Shown: positions 36,759 to 48,444, counted from the first letter of the stretch. The stretch: 58,494 nt of DNA from Bacteroidota bacterium (GCA_022708025.1 JAKIZM010000013.1:1-58494); one strand, 5' to 3'. The notes: a model not told the origin generated them from the sequence alone. Numbers and translations are program-made.

Positions 36759-37532
36759 TTATCTTTTTTCCTGCTTCTGTTTCATAGGTAAACAAAGCTG
36801 GCTATGAGGAACTGCAGCTAATCTTTCTTTTGGAATTAACGGACAAGTCGGGCAAAGATGTTGAGGTTCTTCGATACATTCAACACAAATACCGTAAGTT
36901 CCATTATCAATTCTTTTTAATGCATCTTCAAGGTAACCTAAAAATTTATTTTCCCTTTGTGCATAAAGAAAAGTTTTTTCTCTTTCCATTGCATCTGTTC
37001 CCTGCTCAGCCATATGCAGTGAATAAGGAGAATTTTCATTTATATATTCACCTGTTGTGGGATCAAGCATCTGCTCTCTTAAATTCTGTAACTGCTCGAG
37101 AATTTCATCGCGTTTTTCAAGTATTATCCCTCTGAAATAATCAAGATCCTTTTTGCTGTATCCTTTTATTTTTTTCAAAGCAGCAGCGCGATTAGCAGCT
37201 ACCATTTCGGGAGTGATTATTTCTTCTTCTTTAGGTTTTGAAACAACCGGTTTGGTTCTGGGTTTTACAATTAGTCTCTTTTCAATCTGCTTTTTTACCG
37301 GAGCTGTTTTTTTCGCCGGGGTTTTTGTTTTAACCGCAGTTGTCTTTACAACTTTTTTGACTTCTTTTTTCTTTGCTGCAGTTTTCTTCTTCGGTGTTTC
37401 CTTCTTTAAAGTTTTCTTGGGTTTAGATACCTTAACCTTTTTCTTCTTAATTTCTTTTTTCTTCACAACTTTTTTAGCTGTTTTAGAAGGGCTTTTCTTT
37501 ACATTTTTTTTAACTGTTTTTTTTGCTGCCAT
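36759..37532 (-). CDS. DksA/TraR-type zinc-finger protein with long lysine-rich tail
   Basis: A 257-residue protein. Residues 1 to about 100 are a Lys/Ala/Pro/Thr-rich, histone-like disordered tail (MAAKKTVKKNVKKSPSKTAK and similar). A coiled coil (about 125-205) and a zinc finger with C216, C219, C227 and C230 follow, plus C247 near the end. DksA-family proteins modulate RNA polymerase; the tail may bind nucleic acid. It lies between ileS (23-nt gap) and lspA (41-nt gap). In Bacillus, the TraR/DksA-like ylyA occupies the same place between ileS and lspA. Confidence 0.85.
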   Translation of the reverse strand: MAAKKTVKKNVKKSPSKTAKKVVKKKEIKKKKVKVSKPKKTLKKETPKKKTAAKKKEVKKVVKTTAVKTKTPAKKTAPVKKQIEKRLIVKPRTKPVVSKPKEEEIITPEMVAANRAAALKKIKGYSKKDLDYFRGIILEKRDEILEQLQNLREQMLDPTTGEYINENSPYSLHMAEQGTDAMEREKTFLYAQRENKFLGYLEDALKRIDNGTYGICVECIEEPQHLCPTCPLIPKERLAAVPHSQLCLPMKQKQEKR

Positions 37533-37555
37533 AATTGCATCTCCTTTAATTTAAC

Positions 37556-40500
37556 TTAAAGCTTTTCGATGTTAATTGAACAATCAAACTCGCCTATTTT
37601 AAATTCCTGTATAAAACCGTTGTTTGAACCGGCTTTATCAGATAATTTTTCCGCAAGAGTTTCAGTGGAAATATATTGATTAAAATTCTTTATTGCTCTA
37701 ACTAAATTTTCAGAGCCGGTAAAGTTAATAATAATTTTATCAGTTACATCAAAACCGGCATCTTTTCTCATGTTCTGGACTCTGTTTACAAATTCACGTG
37801 CAAGTCCTTCTTCTATCAATTCATTATTCAGTTCCGTATCCATTGCAACTGTAATTCCGGCTTCTGCCTCAACAACCCAGCCTGTAATCTCAGAACTAAT
37901 AATTTCAACATCATCCTTGCCAATAATTACTTCCTCACCGTCAACATTTAATTTTATTTCTTCATCATTTTCAATTTTTGTTATCTCATCCTTGGTGAAG
38001 TTTTTTATCATTTCAGAAATTGTTTTTACTTTTTTACCAAACTTTGGTCCGATTGATTTAAAGTTGGCTTTTGCAGATTTATTTACTATCTCAGAATCAT
38101 CAGTTAATATTATCAACTCTTTGATATTTACTTCTTCAAGAATAACATCCTGCATCTTGGATAAAGCATCGTGTTTACTCTTATCCAAAGCCACCATAAT
38201 TTTTTGTAATGGCTGCCTTACTTTAAGATTATTTTTTGCACGCATTGCTCTAGTCAGATAGACAACATTTTGAGCAACTTCCATTTTTTCTTCAAGAACT
38301 TTATCACGATAAGTTACTTTTGGAAAATCCGAAAGATGAACAGAACCGTAGCTTTCAAGTTTAGTCTCGTTGTTTAGTTCAAGATAAATTGTTTCCGAAA
38401 TAAACGGTGCAAATGGTGATGTCAGTTTACATACAGTTGACAAACATTCATACAATGTCTGATATGCAGATAGCTTTTCTTTATTCATTTCGGATTTCCA
38501 GAAACGTCTTCTGCTTCTTCTTACATACCAGTTAGAAAGCTGATCAATTGTAAAATTGGAAACCGAACGCGCAGCCTTGGTAACATCGTAATCATCCATC
38601 AACTGTTCATATTCTTCTACAAGCGCATTTAATTTAGAAATTATCCAGCGATCAATCTCAGGTCTTTCTTCATAAGGGATAATATCTTCTTTGAAATTAA
38701 ATCCATCAATATTGGCATAAAGAGCAAAGAACGAGTAAGTGTTTATCAGAGTTCCAAAGAATTTTCTCTGAACTTCAGCCAATCCTTCTTCATCAAATAA
38801 TGTCGGGCGCCACGGCGGTGAGTTAGTTACTAAATACCATCTTGTTGCATCAGCTCCATATTTATCAAACAATGCAAACGGATCAACTGTATTGCCCAAA
38901 GATTTGGACATTTTCCTTCCGGTTTTATCAAGTATCAATTCGTTTACAATTACATTTTTGAATGCAACACTATCAAACAACATTGTAGCAATTGCGTGTA
39001 ATGTGTAAAACCAGCCGCGTGTCTGATCAATTCCTTCGCAAATAAACTGTGAGGGGAATAAATTCTTTTCAAAAGCCTCTTTGTTTTCAAAGGGATAATG
39101 ATATTGAGCAAACGGCATTGCACCTGAATCAAACCAGACATCAATTACTTCTGGAGTCCGTTTATAGATTTTTCCGTTTTTCTCAAATAATATCTTATCA
39201 ACAAACGGTTTATGAAGATCAAGATCTTTTAAATCTTTTAAAGAAATTCTCTTTCCGTCTTCTTCAATAAATCCGTTTTTAACTTCTTCAATACTTCCGA
39301 TTGCAAAAGCATCGCCATCTTCGCTTACCCAGATTGGCAGCGGTGTTGCCCAGAATCTATCCCGCGATAAAGCCCAGTCCTTATTTTCTTCAAGCCAATT
39401 TCCAAATCTTCCGCTTCCGACTTCAGGCGGCTGCCAATTGATTTGTTTATTCAGTTCAACCATTCTATCTGCAATTGATGTTGTCCGGATAAACCAGCTC
39501 TCGCGTGCATAATAAATAACCGGAACATCAGGATGACGCCAGCAAAACGGATATGTATGAAGAATTGTTTCTTTCTTAAAAAGCTTTCCTTCTTTCTTTA
39601 ATTTTACAATGATATCCTGATCGGCATCTTTAACAAACTTGCCTGCAAAATCTGTTACTTCATCAGTGAAAATTCCTGCACGGGTAACCGGTTGAAGCAT
39701 CGGTAAATCATATTTCTTGGACATTTCATAGTCATCAGCACCAAATGCCGGAGCAATATGCACAATACCCGAACCATCTTCCGTGCTGACAAAATCGCCT
39801 TCGATAACATAAAAAGCTTTTTTATCAACTTCGCAATAGTCCATTAATTGTTCGTATCTGAAACCGACAAGGTCTTTACCTTTCATCTCAGCAAGAATTT
39901 CGTATTCTTCTTCAACAACCGATAATCTTTCTTTTGCCAGAATAATGATATTACGATCTGTTTTGATTTTTACATAATCAATATCAGAACCAACAGCTAA
40001 CGCCACATTTGAAATTAAGGTCCAGGGAGTTGTTGTCCATACAAGAAAATGTTCATCAGAATCAGCTAATTTAAATAATACATAAACCGATGGGTCCTTT
40101 GTTTCGCGGTAACCAAGTGCAAGTTCGTGTGATGAAAGAACAGTTTCGGATTTGGGATCCTGCGGAACAATTTTATAATCTTTATAAATAAGTCCTTTAT
40201 CAAATAATGTTTTTAGTGCCCACCAAACCGATTCGATATAATTGTTATCAAGAGTTATATAAGCTGATTTAAGATCAATCCAGTACCCCATTCTGGTTGT
40301 CATTTTTTCCCATAGATCAAGATAGGTAAAAACTGATTCGCGGCATTTCTGATTATACTTTTCAACGCCGTATTCAAGAACTTCACTTTTATGTTTTATT
40401 CCAAGTGATTTTTCAACTTCAATTTCAACAGGCAAACCGTGTGTATCCCATCCGGCTTTTCTGTTAACACGATAACCCTGTAAAGTTTTGTAACGGCAAA

Positions 40501-40702
40501 CAAGATCTTTTAACGTTCTTGCCATTACATGATGAATACCGGGCTTTCCGTTGGCAGTCGGCGGACCTTCGTAAAATGTCCAGGATCTATTTTCATCCCG
40601 TGTGGAAATACTTTTCTCAAATACTTTATTTTCCTGCCAGAACTGAAGTATTATTTGTTCTAACTGAGGATAACCAATTTTTTCTAAATTCTGTTTAAAC
40701 AT
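37556..40702 (-). CDS. ileS: Isoleucyl-tRNA synthetase
   Basis: A 1048-residue class I synthetase with the HIGH-type motif GPPTANGKPGIHH (46-58), a CP1 editing domain, the GWFYTLHAIATMLF segment, KMSKSLGNT, and an anticodon-binding helical domain. A C-terminal extension (about 950-1048) lacks an obvious zinc knuckle, which fits the longer eukaryote-like IleRS class found in many Bacteroidota. It charges tRNA-Ile and edits Val-tRNA. It lies in the leftward housekeeping run, 27 nt after the membrane coiled-coil gene. Confidence 0.96.
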   Translation of the reverse strand: MFKQNLEKIGYPQLEQIILQFWQENKVFEKSISTRDENRSWTFYEGPPTANGKPGIHHVMARTLKDLVCRYKTLQGYRVNRKAGWDTHGLPVEIEVEKSLGIKHKSEVLEYGVEKYNQKCRESVFTYLDLWEKMTTRMGYWIDLKSAYITLDNNYIESVWWALKTLFDKGLIYKDYKIVPQDPKSETVLSSHELALGYRETKDPSVYVLFKLADSDEHFLVWTTTPWTLISNVALAVGSDIDYVKIKTDRNIIILAKERLSVVEEEYEILAEMKGKDLVGFRYEQLMDYCEVDKKAFYVIEGDFVSTEDGSGIVHIAPAFGADDYEMSKKYDLPMLQPVTRAGIFTDEVTDFAGKFVKDADQDIIVKLKKEGKLFKKETILHTYPFCWRHPDVPVIYYARESWFIRTTSIADRMVELNKQINWQPPEVGSGRFGNWLEENKDWALSRDRFWATPLPIWVSEDGDAFAIGSIEEVKNGFIEEDGKRISLKDLKDLDLHKPFVDKILFEKNGKIYKRTPEVIDVWFDSGAMPFAQYHYPFENKEAFEKNLFPSQFICEGIDQTRGWFYTLHAIATMLFDSVAFKNVIVNELILDKTGRKMSKSLGNTVDPFALFDKYGADATRWYLVTNSPPWRPTLFDEEGLAEVQRKFFGTLINTYSFFALYANIDGFNFKEDIIPYEERPEIDRWIISKLNALVEEYEQLMDDYDVTKAARSVSNFTIDQLSNWYVRRSRRRFWKSEMNKEKLSAYQTLYECLSTVCKLTSPFAPFISETIYLELNNETKLESYGSVHLSDFPKVTYRDKVLEEKMEVAQNVVYLTRAMRAKNNLKVRQPLQKIMVALDKSKHDALSKMQDVILEEVNIKELIILTDDSEIVNKSAKANFKSIGPKFGKKVKTISEMIKNFTKDEITKIENDEEIKLNVDGEEVIIGKDDVEIISSEITGWVVEAEAGITVAMDTELNNELIEEGLAREFVNRVQNMRKDAGFDVTDKIIINFTGSENLVRAIKNFNQYISTETLAEKLSDKAGSNNGFIQEFKIGEFDCSINIEKL

Positions 40703-40729
40703 TTTTAAATCGCTATAGATATAGTAATA

Positions 40730-41350
40730 CTATAATTCTTCGTACTTTTTAATTAATTCTCTTTCTGTATGAATAAACTCTTTCAGCTCACGTTCAATTC
40801 TTTCTTTTTTAAGAATGGTATTTTTTGCGTGCAGCTCTGCATCATTGATAAGTTTTTCAGCTTTAACTCTGGCTTCTTTAAGAGCCAACTCAGCTTCTTT
40901 TTTTGCATCGAGCATTGTTTGCTCATAAACTTTTATTTTTTCTTTCAGCAAAACGCTTTCTCTTTCAGAACCAAGCACTTCCTGAACCGCCATTCCGAAA
41001 AATCCCATTGCACCAAGCATAATATTTCTTAAGCTGTAAAGGATAATATTCTCAGTAATCAACTGTGAAGCAGAAAAATACTCATTAAAGAAAATCACTG
41101 TGAACAGACTGAGCGCTGTAATCGCTATAATTATCGCAAAAACAATTTTGCCGCCATGCTGCCATCCCAAAACACGGTTAATAAACCATCCGCAGCTAAA
41201 ACTGAAAATCGAAAGAACAAACCACACAGCAAAATTAAGCTGCCCGAAATCAAACAGATTTGTATTGAGGAAATTGGAAAAGAATAAAAACACAGCAAGC
41301 AGCACTGCCGCGCCGTAATTAACCAACATTCTTTTAGGTGAAAATGCCAT
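40730..41350 (-). CDS. Membrane protein with C-terminal coiled coil, unrecognised
   Basis: A 206-residue protein with about four membrane helices (roughly 9-26, 38-56, 66-90 and 103-121) and a highly charged coiled coil (about 128-206) rich in KEAELALKEARVKAEKL-like heptads, similar in style to the ATP synthase b subunit or the neighbouring DivIVA protein. Its ATG overlaps the punA stop by one base (TAATG). I do not recognise the family. Its position between divIVA/punA and ileS suggests an envelope or division-site scaffold. Confidence 0.75.
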   Translation of the reverse strand: MAFSPKRMLVNYGAAVLLAVFLFFSNFLNTNLFDFGQLNFAVWFVLSIFSFSCGWFINRVLGWQHGGKIVFAIIIAITALSLFTVIFFNEYFSASQLITENIILYSLRNIMLGAMGFFGMAVQEVLGSERESVLLKEKIKVYEQTMLDAKKEAELALKEARVKAEKLINDAELHAKNTILKKERIERELKEFIHTERELIKKYEEL

Positions 41351-42171
41351 TATAATCTCTTTATTAATTCTTTCATAATTAAAGTCATTTTAGGTTCTGC
41401 TTTCATCGCTGCAGCAATTATTTCTTCAACATTTACAGGTTTAAGATTTTCTGGAAAGCACTCATCAGTAATAATACTCATTCCAAAAACTTTCATACCC
41501 ATATGATTTGCAACTATGTTTTCAGGAATTGTTGACATTCCCACAACATCTGCACCTGTTGCACGCAAAAATTTATACTCAGCTTTTGTTTCTAAATTAG
41601 GACCGGGAACAGCAACGTAAACACCTTTATGTAATTTTATATTATTTTCTTTTGCAACTTCTTCAGCAAGCTTAACCAGCTCAAGTGAATATGGTTCACT
41701 CATATCCGGAAATCTCGGACCAAGCTCATCTTCATTTTTTCCGATAAGCGGATTATCGCCAAGCAAATTTATATGATCAACCATCAGCATTAAATCACCT
41801 TTCCGGTAATCGGGATTCATTCCTCCGCAGGCATTTGAAACAACAAGTGTTTTTACTCCAAGAAATTTCATAACGCGCACGGGATAAGTAATCTGCTGCA
41901 TTGTGTAGCCTTCATAGTAGTGAAATCTGCCTTGCATTGCAACAACTTTTTTTCCGTTAATTGTACCAAAAATTAATTTACCTTGATGCGATTCCACAGT
42001 TGAAAGCGGAAAATGAGGTAGATCAGCATAATCAATCTGATGATCAATATTAATTTCTTTTACAAGTCCGCCAAGACCGGTACCAAGTATAATTCCAACT
42101 GGATAATTATCAGAAGAAAATTTCCTGATGACTGTTACAGTTTCATTTATTTTCTTGATCAGGTCAGTCAT
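41350..42171 (-). CDS. punA: Purine-nucleoside phosphorylase (trimeric type)
   Basis: A 273-residue enzyme with the phosphate loop LGTGLGGL (30-37), GRFHYYEGY, SNACGGMNPDYRKGDLMLM, AVPGPNLET and VGMSTIPE. It cleaves purine nucleosides with phosphate to a base and ribose-1-phosphate. It overlaps divIVA upstream by 4 nt and the membrane coiled-coil gene downstream by 1 nt, so it is clearly part of the operon. Confidence 0.93.
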   Translation of the reverse strand: MTDLIKKINETVTVIRKFSSDNYPVGIILGTGLGGLVKEINIDHQIDYADLPHFPLSTVESHQGKLIFGTINGKKVVAMQGRFHYYEGYTMQQITYPVRVMKFLGVKTLVVSNACGGMNPDYRKGDLMLMVDHINLLGDNPLIGKNEDELGPRFPDMSEPYSLELVKLAEEVAKENNIKLHKGVYVAVPGPNLETKAEYKFLRATGADVVGMSTIPENIVANHMGMKVFGMSIITDECFPENLKPVNVEEIIAAAMKAEPKMTLIMKELIKRL

Positions 42172-42704
42172 AAAATTTTATTAAGGATATCATTAAGATC
42201 AATATCCATTTTATTTGAATCCTCTGCTTTTTTGCCGGAAGATTTTTCTTCGCCGGCTCGTTCAACCTTCAGTTCAAGCAAGTTTGCCTGTGAGTTTACA
42301 ATTGCCTTAAGCTTTGCAATTATAAGATCTTTTTCCTCTCTTAGATTAACAACAGCATTGCGAATATCATTTGTATTTTCACGAGCTTTTTCAATTATCT
42401 GTGCAGCCTTTAGCTCAGCTTCTTTTAACATCAGGCTTGTTTGCTTTTTTGCTGCTTCTAAAGATTTGGTTGAATTTTCCTGTGCTTTTAAAAGTGTATC
42501 CTGAAGATTTTTCTCAATCTTTTTATATTCATTTATCTGCTCAGTTAAAGCTTCAACTTCACTTTTTAATGATCCATTTTCTTCATTGATTTTCTGAACC
42601 TCATCAGCCAGAGATTCTAAAAAATTCTGTACTTCATCAGGATCAAATCCACGCATTTTTTTTGTGAATTCCTGTTGACGGATTTCCAACGGAGAAATTT
42701 TCAT
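42168..42704 (-). CDS. DivIVA-domain coiled-coil protein
   Basis: A 178-residue protein from the ATG at 42704, preferred over a TTG four codons earlier because GGAGA lies about 6 nt upstream and the ATGA overlaps the yggS stop. The N-terminal DivIVA signature is MKISPLEIRQQEFTKKMRGF followed by DPDEVQNFLESLADEV. A long coiled coil (about 30-140) and a Lys/Asp tail follow. DivIVA proteins mark curved membranes and recruit division or growth factors. The gene order yggS, divIVA, then ileS and lspA supports this identity. Confidence 0.9.
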   Translation of the reverse strand: MKISPLEIRQQEFTKKMRGFDPDEVQNFLESLADEVQKINEENGSLKSEVEALTEQINEYKKIEKNLQDTLLKAQENSTKSLEAAKKQTSLMLKEAELKAAQIIEKARENTNDIRNAVVNLREEKDLIIAKLKAIVNSQANLLELKVERAGEEKSSGKKAEDSNKMDIDLNDILNKIL

Positions 42705-43402
42705 ATCTGTCTCCAATCTTTCGAATAATCTCTATCGCCGAAAATTGCGCTGCCTATTCTTATCATTGTTGCACCTTCTTCTATTGCAATTTCAAAATCA
42801 CTGGTCATTCCCATTGATAGCTCGGTAAGATTATATCCTTTATTGTTAATTTTATTTTTCAAGTTACGCAAATCTCTGAAACTTTTCCGAATAATGTTTA
42901 CATCATCAGTTAACGGCGCCATAGTCATCAATCCTGTTAACTTAATGTTTTTCAGCTCCGAACATTTCTTAACAAGATTTAGTATTTCAATTTCAGTTTC
43001 TAAACCGGATTTTGTTTCTTCGCCGGATGTTTTTATCTCTAATAAAATCTTTTGAACTTTCTCAATCTTTTCTGCCCGTTTATTTATCTCTTCAACAAGT
43101 TCAACTGAATCAACAGAATGAATAAGCTCAGCAGAATTAACAACATACTTAACTTTATTCTTCTGCAAAGTTCCGATAAAATGCCAGATTACTTCATTTT
43201 GAAGTCTTTCAAATTTAAGAACCAATTCCTGCGCACGGTTTTCGCCAAAATCTGTTAATCCGCATTTTTTTGCTTCCAGGATTGAATCAACGCCAAAATA
43301 TTTTGAAACTGCTATAATTCTGATATCAGCAGAGTTTCTGCCCGCTTTTTTACAAGTTTCCTCTATTTTTTGCCTTAAAATGGCAAGATTTTCAGCAATC
43401 AT
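42701..43402 (-). CDS. yggS: YggS-family PLP homeostasis protein
   Basis: A 233-residue cytoplasmic protein with the PLP lysine K34 in IIAVSKYFGVDS, then DFGENRAQEL, WHFIGTLQKNK, GLMTMAP and LSMGMTSDFEIAIEEGATMI. It binds pyridoxal phosphate and helps balance vitamin B6 and amino acid pools. It heads the leftward run and overlaps divIVA by 4 nt. Confidence 0.95.
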   Translation of the reverse strand: MIAENLAILRQKIEETCKKAGRNSADIRIIAVSKYFGVDSILEAKKCGLTDFGENRAQELVLKFERLQNEVIWHFIGTLQKNKVKYVVNSAELIHSVDSVELVEEINKRAEKIEKVQKILLEIKTSGEETKSGLETEIEILNLVKKCSELKNIKLTGLMTMAPLTDDVNIIRKSFRDLRNLKNKINNKGYNLTELSMGMTSDFEIAIEEGATMIRIGSAIFGDRDYSKDWRQI

Positions 43403-43649
43403 TTTAAAAACAGGTCGTGAATTTATCCTGATAATTGTTAAAAAACAAAGAAATTTTAAGTGTATTTAATAATCATTTATTTTTAATCTTGCAAATATAA
43501 TCTATAACAAAGTGATGTGCTTAAAAAATTTATTAAGCTATGATATTTGTGCACTTTAATTTCTTTTACTGAAATGATTTTTACTAAGATAAAATATTAT
43601 TTTGAACAAAAACACTAAACTTTTTTGCGATATTTACGATAATTAGCTA

Positions 43650-43740
43650 ACTGGGGAAATCCTGATTCAGTTCTTAAGCCTCAAGAACTGAAATTTTTCA
43701 GAAACAGATAAGAAGAGCTCTTCGGAGCTCTTTTTTTATT
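43650..43740 (+). ncRNA. Possible small RNA or attenuated pta leader
   Basis: TCAGTTCTT (43667-43675) pairs exactly with AAGAACTGA (43683-43691) around a 7-nt loop. About 20 nt later a classical terminator follows: AAGAGCTC, UUCG tetraloop, GAGCTCTT (43713-43732) and a T-run on the plus strand. It ends about 125 bp before the pta start. It is either an independent small RNA or a leader with a terminator that controls pta. I do not match it to a known riboswitch, and no convincing promoter was seen. Confidence 0.35.
43713..43736 (+). terminator. UUCG-tetraloop intrinsic terminator
   Basis: An 8-bp GC-containing stem closed by C(UUCG)G and followed by seven or more T residues, oriented for rightward transcription. 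The yggS gene starts leftward at 43402, so this cannot serve it. Confidence 0.85.
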
Positions 43741-43864
43741 GTGAAAATAGAGTTAATAGGTTGCTTCTTTTTAAGAAGGAATTCAGGTATTAGGGCTTTT
43801 TACTACATTTGAAATACATTGCTTAGTTTTGTAGTGTTATTAATAAAACATTTATGGAGAAACA

Positions 43865-44842
43865 ATGGGCTTTGAATTATTAGATAAAATAAAAACAAAT
43901 GCGAAATCAAAAAACAAAACAATTATACTTCCTGAATCTCACGATGAGAGAGTTCTTAAAGCAGCAGAAATTTTAACGAAAGAAAAAATCTGTAAGGTAA
44001 TCACACTTGGCAATTCTGCCAAAGTAAATGAAGATGCAAAAAAGCTCGGTGTTGATTTAACCGGAGTTGAAATTATTGATCACACAACTCATCCGAAGTT
44101 TAATGAATTTGCAAACATTTATTATGAGTTAAGAAAGAAAAAAAGAATGACTCCTGAGCAGGCAATTGAAGTAATGAAACTGGATATCTTTTTTGCAGCA
44201 ATGATGCTTCGTGAAGGATTGGTTGATGGCAGTGTTGCAGGTTCGTTTGCATCAACTGCTGATGTAATGAAAGCAGGAATACAAATTGTCGGAATGCCTC
44301 AGGGAATTTCAATTGTTTCAAGCTTCTTTTTAATGTTGTTTAAAGATAAAGCTTTCAGTTTTGCTGATTGTGCAGTTGTTCCAAATCCGGATGCGCAACA
44401 GCTTGCAGATATTGCAATTTCAACTGCTGATAATCATAAAAAATTAACCGGTGAACAGCCGCTTGTTGCAATGTTATCTTTCTCTACAAAAGGCAGCGCA
44501 AAACACGAACTTGCAGATAAAGTTATTCAGGCAACAGAAATTATAAAAACAAAAAGACCTGATCTTAATGTTGATGGCGAACTTCAGTTTGATACTGCAA
44601 TTGTTTCATCAATCGGTAAGAAGAAAGCACCCGAAAGCAAGGTTGCGGGTTTAGCTAATGTGCTTGTTTTTCCGGATCTGAATGCTGGGAATATCGGATA
44701 CAAAATTGCTCAGCGCTGGGGCGGAGCTGAAGCTGTTGGTCCAATGGTTCAGGGTTTACAAAAACCGTTTTTCGATTTAAGCCGCGGCTGCAGTGTTGAT
44801 GATATTGTAAACACAGCTTCAATAAATGTTTTAATGGGATAA
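43865..44842 (+). CDS. pta: Phosphate acetyltransferase
   Basis: A 325-residue short-form enzyme (no N-terminal DRTGG domain) starting MGFELLDKIKTNAKSKNKTI. Family segments include LPESHDERVLKAAEIL, VDGSVAGSFASTADVMKAG, MLSFSTKGSA and FPDLNAGNIGYKIAQRWGG. It interconverts acetyl-CoA and acetyl phosphate. No acetate kinase gene lies beside it in this window. Confidence 0.95.
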   Translation: MGFELLDKIKTNAKSKNKTIILPESHDERVLKAAEILTKEKICKVITLGNSAKVNEDAKKLGVDLTGVEIIDHTTHPKFNEFANIYYELRKKKRMTPEQAIEVMKLDIFFAAMMLREGLVDGSVAGSFASTADVMKAGIQIVGMPQGISIVSSFFLMLFKDKAFSFADCAVVPNPDAQQLADIAISTADNHKKLTGEQPLVAMLSFSTKGSAKHELADKVIQATEIIKTKRPDLNVDGELQFDTAIVSSIGKKKAPESKVAGLANVLVFPDLNAGNIGYKIAQRWGGAEAVGPMVQGLQKPFFDLSRGCSVDDIVNTASINVLMG

Positions 44843-44857
44843 AAAAACTTTCTTTTG

Positions 44858-44919
44858 GCAGCCGCAATCTTCAGTTTGTATTTATATCAATTTATTTCAG
44901 ACTGTAAAACTGCGGCTGC
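44858..44919. terminator. Long hairpin downstream of pta
   Basis: GCAGCCGCA (44858-44866) pairs exactly with TGCGGCTGC (44911-44919). Inside, CAGTTTG and CAGACTG can add to the stem with one mismatch. GATTTTTAAA follows. Probably the pta terminator, though the loop is long. Confidence 0.6.
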
Positions 44920-44989
44920 TGATTTTTAAATTCTTCTTACATTTTACTTCTTTTGGAATATCTGCTCCAATACTTTCTTCAATAATTAA

Positions 44990-47281
<2,292 letters not shown>

Positions 47282-47308
47282 TTATTTTTCCTTATAATAT
47301 TTTTTATT

Positions 47309-47337
47309 AACGGATAGAGAATTTATTTCTATCCGTT
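47309..47337. terminator. Intrinsic terminator after isocitrate dehydrogenase
   Basis: AACGGATAGA (47309-47318) pairs exactly with TCTATCCGTT (47328-47337), followed by a T-run. Confidence 0.85.
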
Positions 47338-47460
47338 TTTTATATTAGCTCAATCAAATTTGTGTTAAAGCTATTTCGAGATTAATTTTTCCTCAAAAGT
47401 TTAGTTGAACAAAAAATAATAATCAGATAAGAATTCATTTTTCAAATAAATCAAATAAAT

Positions 47461-48345
47461 ATGGATAAAATATTTTCTAAAGTTCCTTTTATAGATCAGT
47501 TATTAAAAGGTGTAGGTCAGATAATGCTGCAGGAAAACCGATGGACAGGATTGCTTTTTCTTGTTGGTCTTTTTATCGGAAGCTGGCAATATGCCGTTGC
47601 AGCGGCATTATCGGCTGCTGCCGGAACAGTTATAGCAAAATTATTTAAATATAATCAACATGAAATTGATGCCGGATTATACGGATTCAGTCCTGCATTG
47701 GTAGGTGTTGTCTTAGTATTCTTATTTGAAGATATATTTCTAATCTGGATGTTGGTTATCGTTGGCGGTGCTTTGGCAGCAATGATTCAGCATTTCTTTA
47801 TTGTTAAAAAAATTCCCGCTTACACTTTCCCGTTTATTTTAGTTGCCTGGGCTTTTATATTTTTTATACGGCAATTCACCGAAATTCAACCATCTGAGTT
47901 ACTCCAGATAAAATTTATTCCTACACAATATGATAGTTTTTTGGCTCCGACAAATGGCTTTGGTGAGGTTATCTTTCAAGCAAGTGCATTATCCGGAATA
48001 ATATTTTTCATTGCAGTTTTTGTAAATAATCCCATTGCAGCTTTATATAGTTTAGCTGCCTCACTTTTAGGTGCTGGACTTTCATTAATGAATGGTCAGC
48101 CAATGGAGCAAATTAATTTGGGATTATTCGGATTCAATGCTGTCTTAACTGCAATTGTTTTTGCGGGCACAAAAAAAACTGACGGACTTTGGGTGCTGGC
48201 AGGAGTAATTATTACAATCGTAATACATAATCTTCTGATTGATTATCATATACTCGATATTGTCGGCGGAGTATTAACATTTCCGTTTGTTGCAGGAACC
48301 TGGGTTACTCTGTTGATACAAAAAGTTTTTATAAAGAAAGGCTAA
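47461..48345 (+). CDS. Urea transporter (UT/SLC14 family)
   Basis: A 294-residue membrane protein of family-typical length with about ten helices and an internal two-fold repeat. GLYGFSPALVGVVL (repeat 1) and LGLFGFNAVLTAIVFAG (repeat 2) are the selectivity-filter segments. WAFIFFIRQF and AGTWVTLL fit the family. It is a channel-like passive urea transporter. No urease or urea amidolyase genes are present in the window. Confidence 0.87.
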   Translation: MDKIFSKVPFIDQLLKGVGQIMLQENRWTGLLFLVGLFIGSWQYAVAAALSAAAGTVIAKLFKYNQHEIDAGLYGFSPALVGVVLVFLFEDIFLIWMLVIVGGALAAMIQHFFIVKKIPAYTFPFILVAWAFIFFIRQFTEIQPSELLQIKFIPTQYDSFLAPTNGFGEVIFQASALSGIIFFIAVFVNNPIAALYSLAASLLGAGLSLMNGQPMEQINLGLFGFNAVLTAIVFAGTKKTDGLWVLAGVIITIVIHNLLIDYHILDIVGGVLTFPFVAGTWVTLLIQKVFIKKG

Positions 48346-48444
48346 TCGTTTTAGAGATTAACAAAGGAATAAATAAAAAATATTAATAATTGATTTTTAC
48401 TTTGTTTACTGCGATTAAATAATTTCTATCCTTTAAGAAGCACT

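Larger units (their letters stand above)
43403..43864. other. 462-bp intergenic region between yggS and pta
   Basis: Holds the divergent promoters and two hairpins: 43667-43691, and a T-run terminator at 43713-43736. GGAG lies just before the pta ATG. No protein-coding gene is seen. Confidence 0.7.

Noticed and set aside
37153..37554. 133-codon rightward Phe-rich frame opposite the DksA-type gene
   Set aside because: It is the antisense shadow of the lysine-codon-rich tail; AAA/AAG reversed gives TTT/CTT.
37770..38261. 163-codon rightward frame opposite ileS
   Set aside because: Antisense shadow of the ileS coding sequence with no family features.
47461..48345. Urea-use operon
   Set aside because: The urea transporter is isolated; no urease, accessory or amidolyase gene lies in the window.
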